This document shows, piece by piece, positions 8,039-15,515 of a stretch of DNA of 20,059 nucleotides (within the stretch, counting starts at the first letter, position 1; each line of letters opens with the position of its first letter). This DNA comes from GCA-2746795 sp046496595 (lineage in GTDB: Bacteria; Chloroflexota; Anaerolineae; Promineifilales; Promineifilaceae): contig JAWOGU010000505.1 of the NCBI GenBank assembly GCA_046496595.1, forward strand, positions 1 through 20,059, given 5' to 3'. Position numbers and translations under genes: made by a program. The notes under the pieces are model-generated. The model did not search any database. It saw only the letters and a program-made list of their open reading frames with translations, and was not told the DNA's origin.

Positions 8039-8059
8039 CGACATACAGAAAGGAATTTA

Positions 8060-9451
8060 GTGACTAAAACAACCGCTGCTCCCTCTCAAGATGAATTACT
8101 GCGCCAGATTCCCAGCCTCGACAAGCTGCTGCGTCTGCCCGTTACGGTCGAACTGATGGCGGACTACGGCCGTTCTCTGACCATTGAAGCCCTGCGCACA
8201 ATCCTGGATGAGCAGCGAACGGCCGTTCGCCGCGGCGCAGCCTACATCCCCATGAACGCCCTGCTGGTGCAAGCCGCCCGCGACTGGTTGGACAACTGGT
8301 TCAGCCCCACTCTGCGCCCCGTGATCAACGCTACCGGCGTCATCGTCCATACCAATTTAGGCCGCGCCCCTTTAAGCCGCGCCGCCATTGAAGCCGTAAC
8401 GGCCGTTGCCCAGGGTTACGCCACCCTCGAATTCGACCTGGAAACCGGCAAACGCGGCTCCCGCGCCGTCCATGCCGAACAGATGCTCACCCAACTCACC
8501 GGCGCAGACGCGGCGCTGCCCGTCAATAACAACGCCGCCGCCGTCTTGCTCATGCTCTCTGCATTATGTCAAGGCAAAGAAGTCATCATCAGCCGGGGAC
8601 AGCTCGTCGAAATCGGAGGCGGCTTCCGCGTGCCCGATGTCATGGTCCAATCGGGCGCGAAACTGGTGGAAGTGGGCACCACCAATCGCACCCACCTGAA
8701 AGACTACGCCAACGCCATCACCGAAAACACCGGCGCCATCCTGGTCGCCCATCATTCTAATTTTAAAATCATCGGCTTCACCACCGAACCCTCCCTGGCT
8801 GAACTGACCGAACTGGCCCGCGCCCACCACCTGCCCCTGCTCTACGATCAGGGCAGCGGCGCGCTGCTAGACACCGCCGAATTTGGCCTGGCTCCGGAAC
8901 CCACCGTGCTGGATGGGCTGCAAGCGGGCTGCGACGTGGTCGCTTTCAGCGGGGACAAGCTGCTGGGCGGACCGCAGGCAGGCATCCTCTGCGGACGGGC
9001 AGAGCTGATGAACGTCATCAAAAAGCATCCCCTGGCTCGCGCCGTGCGCGCCGACAAAATGGCGCTGGCCGCTCTGTCGGCCACGCTCACTCACTATCTC
9101 AAAGATGAGGCGCTCGAAGAAATCCCCGTCTGGCGCATGATCAGCCGCTCGTTAACGACCATCAGCGAAACGGCCGACACCTGGGCGGCCCAACTGCAAG
9201 AGCAGGGCATCACCGCCCAAACCATCGCCGGAGAATCAACGGTGGGCGGCGGGAGCCTGCCGGGAACCACCCTGCCTACGCGCCTGGTCGCCATCACGCA
9301 CCCCGACGTGGAGGCCTTGGCCGCCGCCCTGCGCCAAAACGATCCGCCTATCATTGGCCGCATTCAGGACGGCCGTTTTCTCATCGATCCGCGCACCGTG
9401 TTAGCAGAACAGGCACAGCCTCTGGTAAGCGCCATCATCAAACACCAATGA
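8060..9451 (+). CDS. selA: L-seryl-tRNA(Sec) selenium transferase (selenocysteine synthase)
   Basis: PLP-dependent enzyme that converts Ser-tRNA(Sec) to Sec-tRNA(Sec) using selenophosphate, so the organism probably makes selenoproteins. 463 aa, normal length. Visible hallmarks: an N-terminal helical tRNA-binding region (DELLRQIPSLDKLLR), RPVINATGVIVHTNLGRAPLS, TNNAAAVLL-type cofactor loop (NNNAAAVLLMLSAL), and the PLP lysine in SGDKLLGGPQAGILCG (K300). The GTG start at 8060 is preceded by AAAGGA at a normal distance. selB, selC and selD are not in the window. tsaD follows 58 bases downstream behind its own probable promoter. Confidence 0.96.
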   Translation: MTKTTAAPSQDELLRQIPSLDKLLRLPVTVELMADYGRSLTIEALRTILDEQRTAVRRGAAYIPMNALLVQAARDWLDNWFSPTLRPVINATGVIVHTNLGRAPLSRAAIEAVTAVAQGYATLEFDLETGKRGSRAVHAEQMLTQLTGADAALPVNNNAAAVLLMLSALCQGKEVIISRGQLVEIGGGFRVPDVMVQSGAKLVEVGTTNRTHLKDYANAITENTGAILVAHHSNFKIIGFTTEPSLAELTELARAHHLPLLYDQGSGALLDTAEFGLAPEPTVLDGLQAGCDVVAFSGDKLLGGPQAGILCGRAELMNVIKKHPLARAVRADKMALAALSATLTHYLKDEALEEIPVWRMISRSLTTISETADTWAAQLQEQGITAQTIAGESTVGGGSLPGTTLPTRLVAITHPDVEALAAALRQNDPPIIGRIQDGRFLIDPRTVLAEQAQPLVSAIIKHQ

Positions 9452-9468
9452 GCAGGTCAACCGCCCTA

Positions 9469-9499
9469 TTGACATCGATTGTGTTTCAAGCCACAATCG
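9469..9499 (+). promoter_or_regulatory. Probable tsaD promoter overlapping a 24-bp inverted repeat
   Basis: TTGACA (9469-9474) is followed after 17 bp by CACAAT (9492-9497), a moderate -10. The perfect inverted repeat CGATTGTG (9476-9483) / CACAATCG (9492-9499), with an 8-base loop, lies in the spacer and covers the -10, where a repressor operator would sit. It lacks a following T-run and so is unlikely to be a terminator for selA. Transcription would start only a few bases before the tsaD ATG. Confidence 0.5.
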
Positions 9500-9509
9500 C
9501 CACAAAACT

Positions 9510-10514
9510 ATGACACCACAAACACGAATTCTCGCTATCGAAACATCCTGTGACGAAACTGCCGCCGCCGTCATTGAAAACGGCGTCACCATTCTGAGCA
9601 ACGTCATCGCCAGCCAGGTAGACCTTCACGCCCAATACGGCGGCGTCTTCCCGGAGGTGGCTTCCCGCCGCCACATCGAGGTGATTTCGCCGGTGGTCAC
9701 CCAGGCCATGAACGAAGCCCACCTGGGCTTCGACGACCTGGACTGCATTGCCGTGACAAAAGGACCCGGACTGGTCGGCTCGCTGCTGGTGGGCGTGAAC
9801 ATGGCTAAGGGATTGGCGCTGGCGCGGCAAAAACCGCTGCTGGGTATCAATCACATCGAAGGCCACATCTATTCGCTGTGGCTCTCCGAACGGGCGGCGG
9901 ACATTAAGTTTCCGGTGCTGACGCTGGTGGTCAGCGGCGGGCACACGGAACTGTACCTGATGGTGGATCACGGCCGTTATAAACACCTCGGCGGCACGTT
10001 GGATGATGCGGCAGGCGAAGCGTTCGACAAAGTGGGGCGCGTCATGGGCCTGCCGTTCCCCGGCGGTCCCGCCATTGACAAAGCCGCCAAAGCCGGCAAC
10101 CCGGAAGCCTTTGCCTTTCCCCGCGCCGTCATGGAAGATGGCTTTAATTTTAGTTTTAGCGGGCTGAAAACGGCCGTTGTGCGCCAAACACAAAAATTCA
10201 AGGGGGGTAAACTGCCCGTGGACGACCTGGCTGCCAGCTTCCAGGCAGCGGTAGTAGACGTACTGGTTGCCAAAACAGAACGCGCCGCCGAAGCCTATGG
10301 GGTAACGGCCGTTCACATGGCAGGCGGCGTCTCGGCCAACAGCGCCCTGCGCCAGGACATGCGCCAACGCCTGCCCGTACCTGTGCGCTACCCGCCGCTC
10401 ATTCTTTGCACCGACAACGCCGCCATGATCGGCGCCGCGGCGCATTGGCATTTTCTCCAAGGCCAACGGGATACCCTCGATTTAGATGTCATCCCCAGCC
10501 TGCAATTGGTTTAA
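9510..10514 (+). CDS. tsaD: tRNA N6-threonylcarbamoyladenosine synthesis protein TsaD
   Basis: Catalytic subunit that transfers the threonylcarbamoyl group to A37 of ANN-decoding tRNAs, in the cytoplasm with TsaB and TsaE. 334 aa, full length. Family motifs: ILAIETSCDETAAAVIE at the N-terminus, GPGLVGSLLVG, the metal-binding INHIEGHIYS (H115, H119), VSGGHTELYLM, GEAFDKVGRVMGLPFPGGP, FSFSGLKTAV, GGVSANSALR and LCTDNAAMIG (metal-binding D302). No ribosome site precedes the ATG. Two of the window's palindromes (10169 and 10304) encode Thr-Ala-Val here; the first falls in the conserved GLKTAV motif, so it arises through codon choice and not by insertion. Confidence 0.97.
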   Translation: MTPQTRILAIETSCDETAAAVIENGVTILSNVIASQVDLHAQYGGVFPEVASRRHIEVISPVVTQAMNEAHLGFDDLDCIAVTKGPGLVGSLLVGVNMAKGLALARQKPLLGINHIEGHIYSLWLSERAADIKFPVLTLVVSGGHTELYLMVDHGRYKHLGGTLDDAAGEAFDKVGRVMGLPFPGGPAIDKAAKAGNPEAFAFPRAVMEDGFNFSFSGLKTAVVRQTQKFKGGKLPVDDLAASFQAAVVDVLVAKTERAAEAYGVTAVHMAGGVSANSALRQDMRQRLPVPVRYPPLILCTDNAAMIGAAAHWHFLQGQRDTLDLDVIPSLQLV

Positions 10515-10540
10515 TGACTGATTCTTTGGAACCTCTGAGA

Positions 10541-10644
10541 TTTTGGGTGATAAGTGGCGGGTGGCAAGTGGCGCGAATGCTCGCCAAACTCGCCACTCGC
10601 CACCCGCCACCCACTTGATCCTTTGAAATCTTATAAACCCAAAA
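10541..10644. repeat. Long imperfect inverted repeat between tsaD and the metalloprotease
   Basis: The left arm (10552-10573) is AAGT + GGCGGGTGGC + A + AGTGGCG and the right arm (10591-10616) is its reverse complement with one base change and a 4-base insertion. The loop is 17 bases. An outer pair, TTTTGGGT (10541-10548) and ACCCAAAA (10637-10644), extends the structure. It would form a strong GC-rich hairpin and could stop tsaD transcription even though no T-run follows, or be a REP-like mobile repeat. Confidence 0.75.
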
Positions 10645-10661
10645 ACTCAACGGAGCAGTTT

Positions 10662-12098
10662 GTGAATCCAATATTTTCGCTAAAACGAATCATGCTTGTG
10701 GCAGTTTTATTGTTGTTGACGCTGACACTGCACACAGTCTACGGCCAGGAAAACCCCCTGCCGGAAACCCTGTCTGTGACTACACCTCCTCAATTTGAGC
10801 GCATCGTCGTCGCCGATGTCACCGACAATCCACCAGCCCCGGTGCTGGCTCCGGAAATCAGCCGCGGACCGAATGCCGTCAACACAGCCAACATCGAGGT
10901 CAACTACATCAATGCCGCCGCCACCTGGGATACGCAGCCCGCAGCCAAAGCTGCTTTCCAATACGCCGTCAATATCTGGTCTACCCTCATCCATTCCTCT
11001 ACCCCCATCGTCATTGACGCCTATTGGGAAAACTTATCAGTCATCAATCCGGGAATTTTAGGGGCCGCCAGCGCCATCACCATCCACGCCAACAACGGCA
11101 GTTTTCCCTACGCCAACACCTGGTATCCCGCCGCGTTAGCCAACGCCCGCGCCGGCTATGACGTCAACGGCAGCAGCACCGCCGAAATCCGAGCGCGGTT
11201 TAACAGCAATCGCTCAGACTGGTACTTTGGTACAGGCGACATTACGCCTGCTACGCAATACAACTTTGCCTCCGTCGTCTTGCATGAGATAGGCCACGGC
11301 CTCGGTTTTTTTGGCTCCATGTTTTACGATAACGGGCTTGGTGATTGGGAATGTCGCGGCATTAGCGGTGAAGGCTGCTGGGGATACTCCCCACAAGGCA
11401 GCAGCAGCATTTACCCGGTCATCTACGACCGCTTCACGGAAAGCGCGGGAGGCACGAGCCTGATCAACACCGGCGTTTACCCCAATCCCTCCATCCAACT
11501 GGGTTTGCAGCTCACCAGCAGCAATATCTACTTTGACGGCGCAATCGCCACCGCCACTCACGGCAGCCGTGTGCCGCTTTATGCGCCTGCCACCTGGAGA
11601 CCCGGTTCCAGTTATTCACATCTGGCGGAGAGTTTTAACAACACCCCGAACGCTCTGATGACCTATTCGCTCTCCAATGGCGAAACCAACTACCACCCCG
11701 GACCGGTAGCGCTGGCAATGTTTAAGGACATGGGCTGGGATGTTACCATACCGACTGTCTACCAGCCTCCTCAACTGGCGCAGCTTCCACATCAGCTCCT
11801 GGAAATGAACACGGTGCGCCCAAATGCCTTTTACGTCTATGATTACACCATCCTCGTCCCAGGCATCGTCTACGATTTATCTTATGAGGTGACAAATGGG
11901 GGAGATCCAGGCGCCGGCATTAGTTTTGACGGCGCTAGCATCAGCATCAGCCCGCAGCCAGACTGGACGGGTAAAACCACTGCTACCTTAGCAGTCAAAG
12001 ATCTCAACGATCCAGACCTCCAAACCAGTTCAAGCACCTTCACCGTCGTCGTGACCGACGAAATCTACAAGGTCCACTTGCCAACTGTCGTAAAGTAA
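10662..12098 (+). CDS. Secreted metzincin-like zinc metalloprotease with Ig-like C-terminal domain
   Basis: Predicted extracellular protease, 478 aa. The GTG at 10662 is chosen because GGAG stands six bases upstream and the product then begins with a proper signal peptide (NPIFSLKRIMLVAVLLLL, cleavage near VYG/QE); the frame upstream runs through a hairpin repeat. The zinc site is HEIGHGLGFFG (H208, E209, H212). A candidate third ligand lies in YSHLAESF (H320) and a Met-turn in NALMTYSL (M333), an order that recalls leishmanolysin-like or matrixin-like metzincins with a long insertion. From about residue 365 a beta-rich Ig/cadherin-like module follows, ending in the short tail KVHLPTVVK. No palindrome AACGGCCGTT occurs in the gene. 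Substrate unknown; the exact peptidase family is uncertain. Confidence 0.85.
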   Translation: MNPIFSLKRIMLVAVLLLLTLTLHTVYGQENPLPETLSVTTPPQFERIVVADVTDNPPAPVLAPEISRGPNAVNTANIEVNYINAAATWDTQPAAKAAFQYAVNIWSTLIHSSTPIVIDAYWENLSVINPGILGAASAITIHANNGSFPYANTWYPAALANARAGYDVNGSSTAEIRARFNSNRSDWYFGTGDITPATQYNFASVVLHEIGHGLGFFGSMFYDNGLGDWECRGISGEGCWGYSPQGSSSIYPVIYDRFTESAGGTSLINTGVYPNPSIQLGLQLTSSNIYFDGAIATATHGSRVPLYAPATWRPGSSYSHLAESFNNTPNALMTYSLSNGETNYHPGPVALAMFKDMGWDVTIPTVYQPPQLAQLPHQLLEMNTVRPNAFYVYDYTILVPGIVYDLSYEVTNGGDPGAGISFDGASISISPQPDWTGKTTATLAVKDLNDPDLQTSSSTFTVVVTDEIYKVHLPTVVK

Positions 12099-12127
12099 AT
12101 ATGATTAGTCGGCAGGCAGCAATGGCG

Positions 12128-12133
12128 TATAAT
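12128..12133 (+). promoter_or_regulatory. -10 element upstream of the histidine kinase operon
   Basis: A perfect TATAAT stands 29 bases before the kinase ATG. At 17 bp upstream the best -35 candidate is TTAGTC (12105-12110), a weak match. The resulting leader of roughly 20 bases has no clear ribosome site. Confidence 0.45.
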
Positions 12134-12162
12134 ACACCTATATCTGCCCTCCACACGCAAAC

Positions 12163-14286
12163 ATGATGGACTACGTAAACTCAGAAACGGTCAACGAATC
12201 AATTGCAGCCAAAAGGCTGGAGGCCATCTACAAGATGAGCCGGCTTTTGTCTGCCGTCGAAGCGGACGCGCACAACATCGACGCCATTCTGCCCGACGTA
12301 TTTGAAGTTGCCCTGGAGCTTTTCCAGGCCCACGACGCCAGCATCCTGCTGGTCAATGAAGACCTGGAAGTCACCCGTTTCTGGCACGCCAGCGATCCCA
12401 ATTTCCCACATGAAGACGCGCCCTTTGTCAAAGATATTATGGCCCGCGGGCTGGCGAACTGGGTCATTGAGAACAAACGCGCCCATATCGTCCACAATAC
12501 AAAGCAGGACAGGCGCTGGATCCCTCATTTTCCGGATCATCTAACCATCTATGAACCGTGGTCTATCGCCTGCACGCCCTTCATGAAACGGAGCGACGTC
12601 ATCGGCGCCGTCACCATTATCAAACCGGGTGAAAACCAGTTCAACGACGATGATCTGGAAGTGCTGAATGTCCTGGGCAACCAGGCCACCGACATCCTCG
12701 AAAAAGTACGCATCCTGGAAGAATCAAATCGGCAGCTGCGTATCTCCAGCCTGTTGAATGAGGCCAGCCGCAGTATCAACTCTTCGCTGGACCTCAACGT
12801 CGTCATGCAGTCCATGCTGGCGCAAATGAACGAATTCCTGAACGCCGAAGCCATCTCCATCGCCCTGGTGGACAAGCAGACCAACGAACTGGTTTACCAG
12901 GTGGCGGCCGGCATTGGCAGCGACGACATCGTCGGGCTGCGTTTGCCATCCAACCAGGGAATTTCCGGCTGGGTGATGGAACACAGTCAGGCGGCGCTGG
13001 TGCAGGATGCCGGGCGCGATCCCCGTTTGGTGCGTACCGGCGATGAACGCACCGGCTACCAGACCAGAGCCATGATTTGCGCCCCCATGCGATACAAAAC
13101 CACTGTCCTGGGCACCATTCAAGCGATTAATCCCATCGGCGGCACGTTTACGGAACAAGAACTGGATTTGCTGGTGAATCTGGCCAATATCGCCAGCAGC
13201 GCCATCGCCAATGCGCAGCAGCACACGCTCACCCTGGCGGCGGAAACCCGCTATACCAGCCTGTTTCAAGACAGCATCGATCCCATCCTCATTACCGATT
13301 TAACCGGCAACATTCTGGAAGCGAATCGCCGGGCGTTTGCCTTCCTGGGTTATCCGGAGCATAGGTTGTTATCTAAACAAATCGGCCAGTTGCATACCGA
13401 AGAAGCGGCGCTGCCGCCCATCAAACGCCTGGAAGCCAATTCTATCCGGGTGTTTAACAGCCAGTTGATTACCCAAAACGGCCGTCGTGTACACGTTGAG
13501 GTTTATGCCAAACGCACCTCTTATGGTGAGAATGAATTTGTGCAGTGGATCTACCATGACATCTCCCAGCAAATCGAGTTGGAAGAGATGCGCAAAGATT
13601 TGCAGGCTATGCTGTTCCATGATCTGCAAAGCCCCTTAGGAAACGTCATTTCCAGCCTGGAACTGCTGACATATGAGATTCCCGAAGACAGCAGCCCGGC
13701 AATGATAGAAATGCTGGACATTGCCATCCGCAGCAGCAGCCGCCTGCAAACGCTCATTCGCTCACTGCTGGACATTAACCAGCTTGAGGCCGGTCATCCG
13801 ATTACGGAACAGAACCGGGTGAAGCTGCATACGCTGGTGGGCGATGCCTGGGAAACGGTGCGGCCCAGTTTTGAAAAACGAAACATTCCCCTGGTGCAAA
13901 AGGTTCCTTCTGATTTGCCCGATGTGTACGTGGAAGATGACATGATTCGCCGGGTGCTGGTTAATTTGATGGACAACGCAGTTAAATACAGTCCCGACAG
14001 CAAGCAGATTACAGTGGCGGCCAAATTAAACGAAGACAGTATGGTGCAGGTGAGCGTGTGTGACCAGGGCGAGGGTATTCCCGAAAGTCTGCGCACGGCC
14101 GTTTTCGAGAAGTTCCGCCGCATCAAAACAGAAACTTACTCCAAAGGGTTGGGTCTTGGCCTGGCTTTTTGCCGGCTAACGGTGGAAGCGCATGGCGGGC
14201 ACATTTGGGTTGACGACGCACCGGGCGGAGGCTCGCGCTTTAATTTCACCCTCCCCCGCTGGCAAGAAAAAGACAGTTTGGCATGA
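12163..14286 (+). CDS. Soluble GAF-GAF-PAS sensor histidine kinase
   Basis: Cytoplasmic two-component sensor kinase, 707 aa, with no membrane segment or signal peptide. Domains in order: GAF (about 40-185, with DASILLVNED and SIACTPFMKRSDVIGAVTI), GAF (about 215-365, with ICAPMRYKTTVLGTIQAIN), PAS (about 370-475, DPILITDLTGNILEANRRAFAFLGYP), HisKA with phospho-acceptor H486 in LFHDLQSPLGNV, and HATPase_c with N-box LVNLMDNAVKYSP (N605), G1 CDQGEGIP, F-box FEKFRR and G2 GLGLGLAFCRL. No receiver domain or response regulator adjoins it, so its partner is elsewhere. It heads an operon: its stop overlaps the next start as ATGA. The signal is unknown; GAF domains often bind cyclic nucleotides, tetrapyrroles or small redox molecules. 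Confidence 0.95.
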   Translation: MMDYVNSETVNESIAAKRLEAIYKMSRLLSAVEADAHNIDAILPDVFEVALELFQAHDASILLVNEDLEVTRFWHASDPNFPHEDAPFVKDIMARGLANWVIENKRAHIVHNTKQDRRWIPHFPDHLTIYEPWSIACTPFMKRSDVIGAVTIIKPGENQFNDDDLEVLNVLGNQATDILEKVRILEESNRQLRISSLLNEASRSINSSLDLNVVMQSMLAQMNEFLNAEAISIALVDKQTNELVYQVAAGIGSDDIVGLRLPSNQGISGWVMEHSQAALVQDAGRDPRLVRTGDERTGYQTRAMICAPMRYKTTVLGTIQAINPIGGTFTEQELDLLVNLANIASSAIANAQQHTLTLAAETRYTSLFQDSIDPILITDLTGNILEANRRAFAFLGYPEHRLLSKQIGQLHTEEAALPPIKRLEANSIRVFNSQLITQNGRRVHVEVYAKRTSYGENEFVQWIYHDISQQIELEEMRKDLQAMLFHDLQSPLGNVISSLELLTYEIPEDSSPAMIEMLDIAIRSSSRLQTLIRSLLDINQLEAGHPITEQNRVKLHTLVGDAWETVRPSFEKRNIPLVQKVPSDLPDVYVEDDMIRRVLVNLMDNAVKYSPDSKQITVAAKLNEDSMVQVSVCDQGEGIPESLRTAVFEKFRRIKTETYSKGLGLGLAFCRLTVEAHGGHIWVDDAPGGGSRFNFTLPRWQEKDSLA

Positions 14287-15515
14287 GTGATCGCCGCTAT
14301 TACGAAGACGCCTATACCTCAAGATTTCAAGCTCGAATTATTGAAACAGTCGCAGAAGAAAATCGGCAGGGTCTCGTTTTGAATGAGACCTATTTCTACC
14401 CCGCTTCTGGTGGGCAGCCGGCGGACTGGGGCGCGATTAACGGCCGTTCCGTCATCGACGTGACCATTCGGGAAGCAGATGGGGCGGTCGTCCATTGGTT
14501 GGACCATGGGCTGGCAGAGCCGGGCGGGGAGGAGGAAGAGATGGCAACGGCCGTTCTCGATTGGCCGCGCCGTTTTGACCACATGCAGCACCACACCGGG
14601 CAGCACATCCTCTCTCAAGCCTTTATCCGCGCCGCCGGGGCCGAGACCCTCAGCTTCCATCTCAGCGAAAACAGCGTCACCATCGACCTGGATCGCAGCG
14701 ACCTGACCGCCGCCGACATCAGCGCCGCCGAGCTGTTAGCCAACCAGATTGTGTGGGAAAACCGTCCCGTCACCTCATATGATGTGTCATTCGCTGAAGC
14801 CGCAGAACTGCCTTTACGCAAGATACCACCGGCGCAGAACGGCCGTTTACGCCTCATCGACATCACCAACTTCGACCTGACAGCCTGCGGCGGCACCCAC
14901 GTCAGCCACACCGGCAGCGTCGGCCTGATCAAAGTGCTCAAGCACGAACGGCGCGGCGAAAAAACACGCATCGAATTTTGCTGCGGCGGGCGCGCCTTGC
15001 CAGATTACGGCGAAAAGCATACCATCGTAAGCGCCCTGTCGGCGGCGCTAACCACCGGCTCCGCGCAGCTTGTGGCTGCCGTCGCCAAACTGGTTGAAGA
15101 CAACAAAACAGCCCAGCGCACCTTCAAAAAACTAAACGAAACGCTGTTAACCTATCAGGCCGAAGAGCTGCTGGCTAACGCCACCCATATGCACGGCCTG
15201 AACCTCATTGCCCACACCTATGCCGACGCCGATGACACCGATTTACGCGCGCTGGCGGCGCAGGTGAGCAGCCGACCGCAGGTCGTCGCCCTGTTCGGAC
15301 GGGGCGGGGCGCAGGCACAGCTCATCTTTTCCCGCTCCGCCGACGCGCCCGGAGACATGCACCAATGTCTCCAGGCGGCGCTGGCCTACCTGGGCGCCGG
15401 ACGCGGCGGCGGCAGCGCAAAATTTGCTCAAGGCGGCGGGTCGGCGCACACGGCAGCACAGGTGGACGCCGCCATAGCCGCCGCCTACACCCAACTGGTT
15501 GAATCACTCACATGA
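14283..15515 (+). CDS. AlaX-type alanyl-tRNA editing protein with DHHA1 domain
   Basis: Free-standing homologue of the editing domain of alanyl-tRNA synthetase, which hydrolyses mischarged Ser- or Gly-tRNA(Ala). 410 aa. The N-terminal part has the entry motif FYPASGGQPADWG. The editing core has zinc ligands in HHTGQHILSQAF (H104, H108) and CGGTH (C202, H206). The C-terminal DHHA1 domain has the glycine-rich GRGGGSAKFAQGGGS signature near residue 375. The size matches the long AlaX form that keeps the C-terminal domain. ATG overlaps the kinase stop (ATGA), and its own stop overlaps the next start the same way, so the three genes are probably translated in a coupled fashion. Three palindromes lie inside (14439, 14546, 14838). 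Confidence 0.93.
   Translation: MSDRRYYEDAYTSRFQARIIETVAEENRQGLVLNETYFYPASGGQPADWGAINGRSVIDVTIREADGAVVHWLDHGLAEPGGEEEEMATAVLDWPRRFDHMQHHTGQHILSQAFIRAAGAETLSFHLSENSVTIDLDRSDLTAADISAAELLANQIVWENRPVTSYDVSFAEAAELPLRKIPPAQNGRLRLIDITNFDLTACGGTHVSHTGSVGLIKVLKHERRGEKTRIEFCCGGRALPDYGEKHTIVSALSAALTTGSAQLVAAVAKLVEDNKTAQRTFKKLNETLLTYQAEELLANATHMHGLNLIAHTYADADDTDLRALAAQVSSRPQVVALFGRGGAQAQLIFSRSADAPGDMHQCLQAALAYLGAGRGGGSAKFAQGGGSAHTAAQVDAAIAAAYTQLVESLT

Noticed and set aside
9486..10466. Long minus-strand open frame (about 326 codons)
   Set aside because: It lies opposite tsaD, has low-complexity His/Gln/Arg-rich translation and no family motifs; it is an effect of GC-rich codon use in the real gene.
10554..10661. 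Upstream extension of the metalloprotease frame
   Set aside because: It translates the hairpin repeat; the GTG at 10662 has a ribosome site and gives a normal signal peptide.
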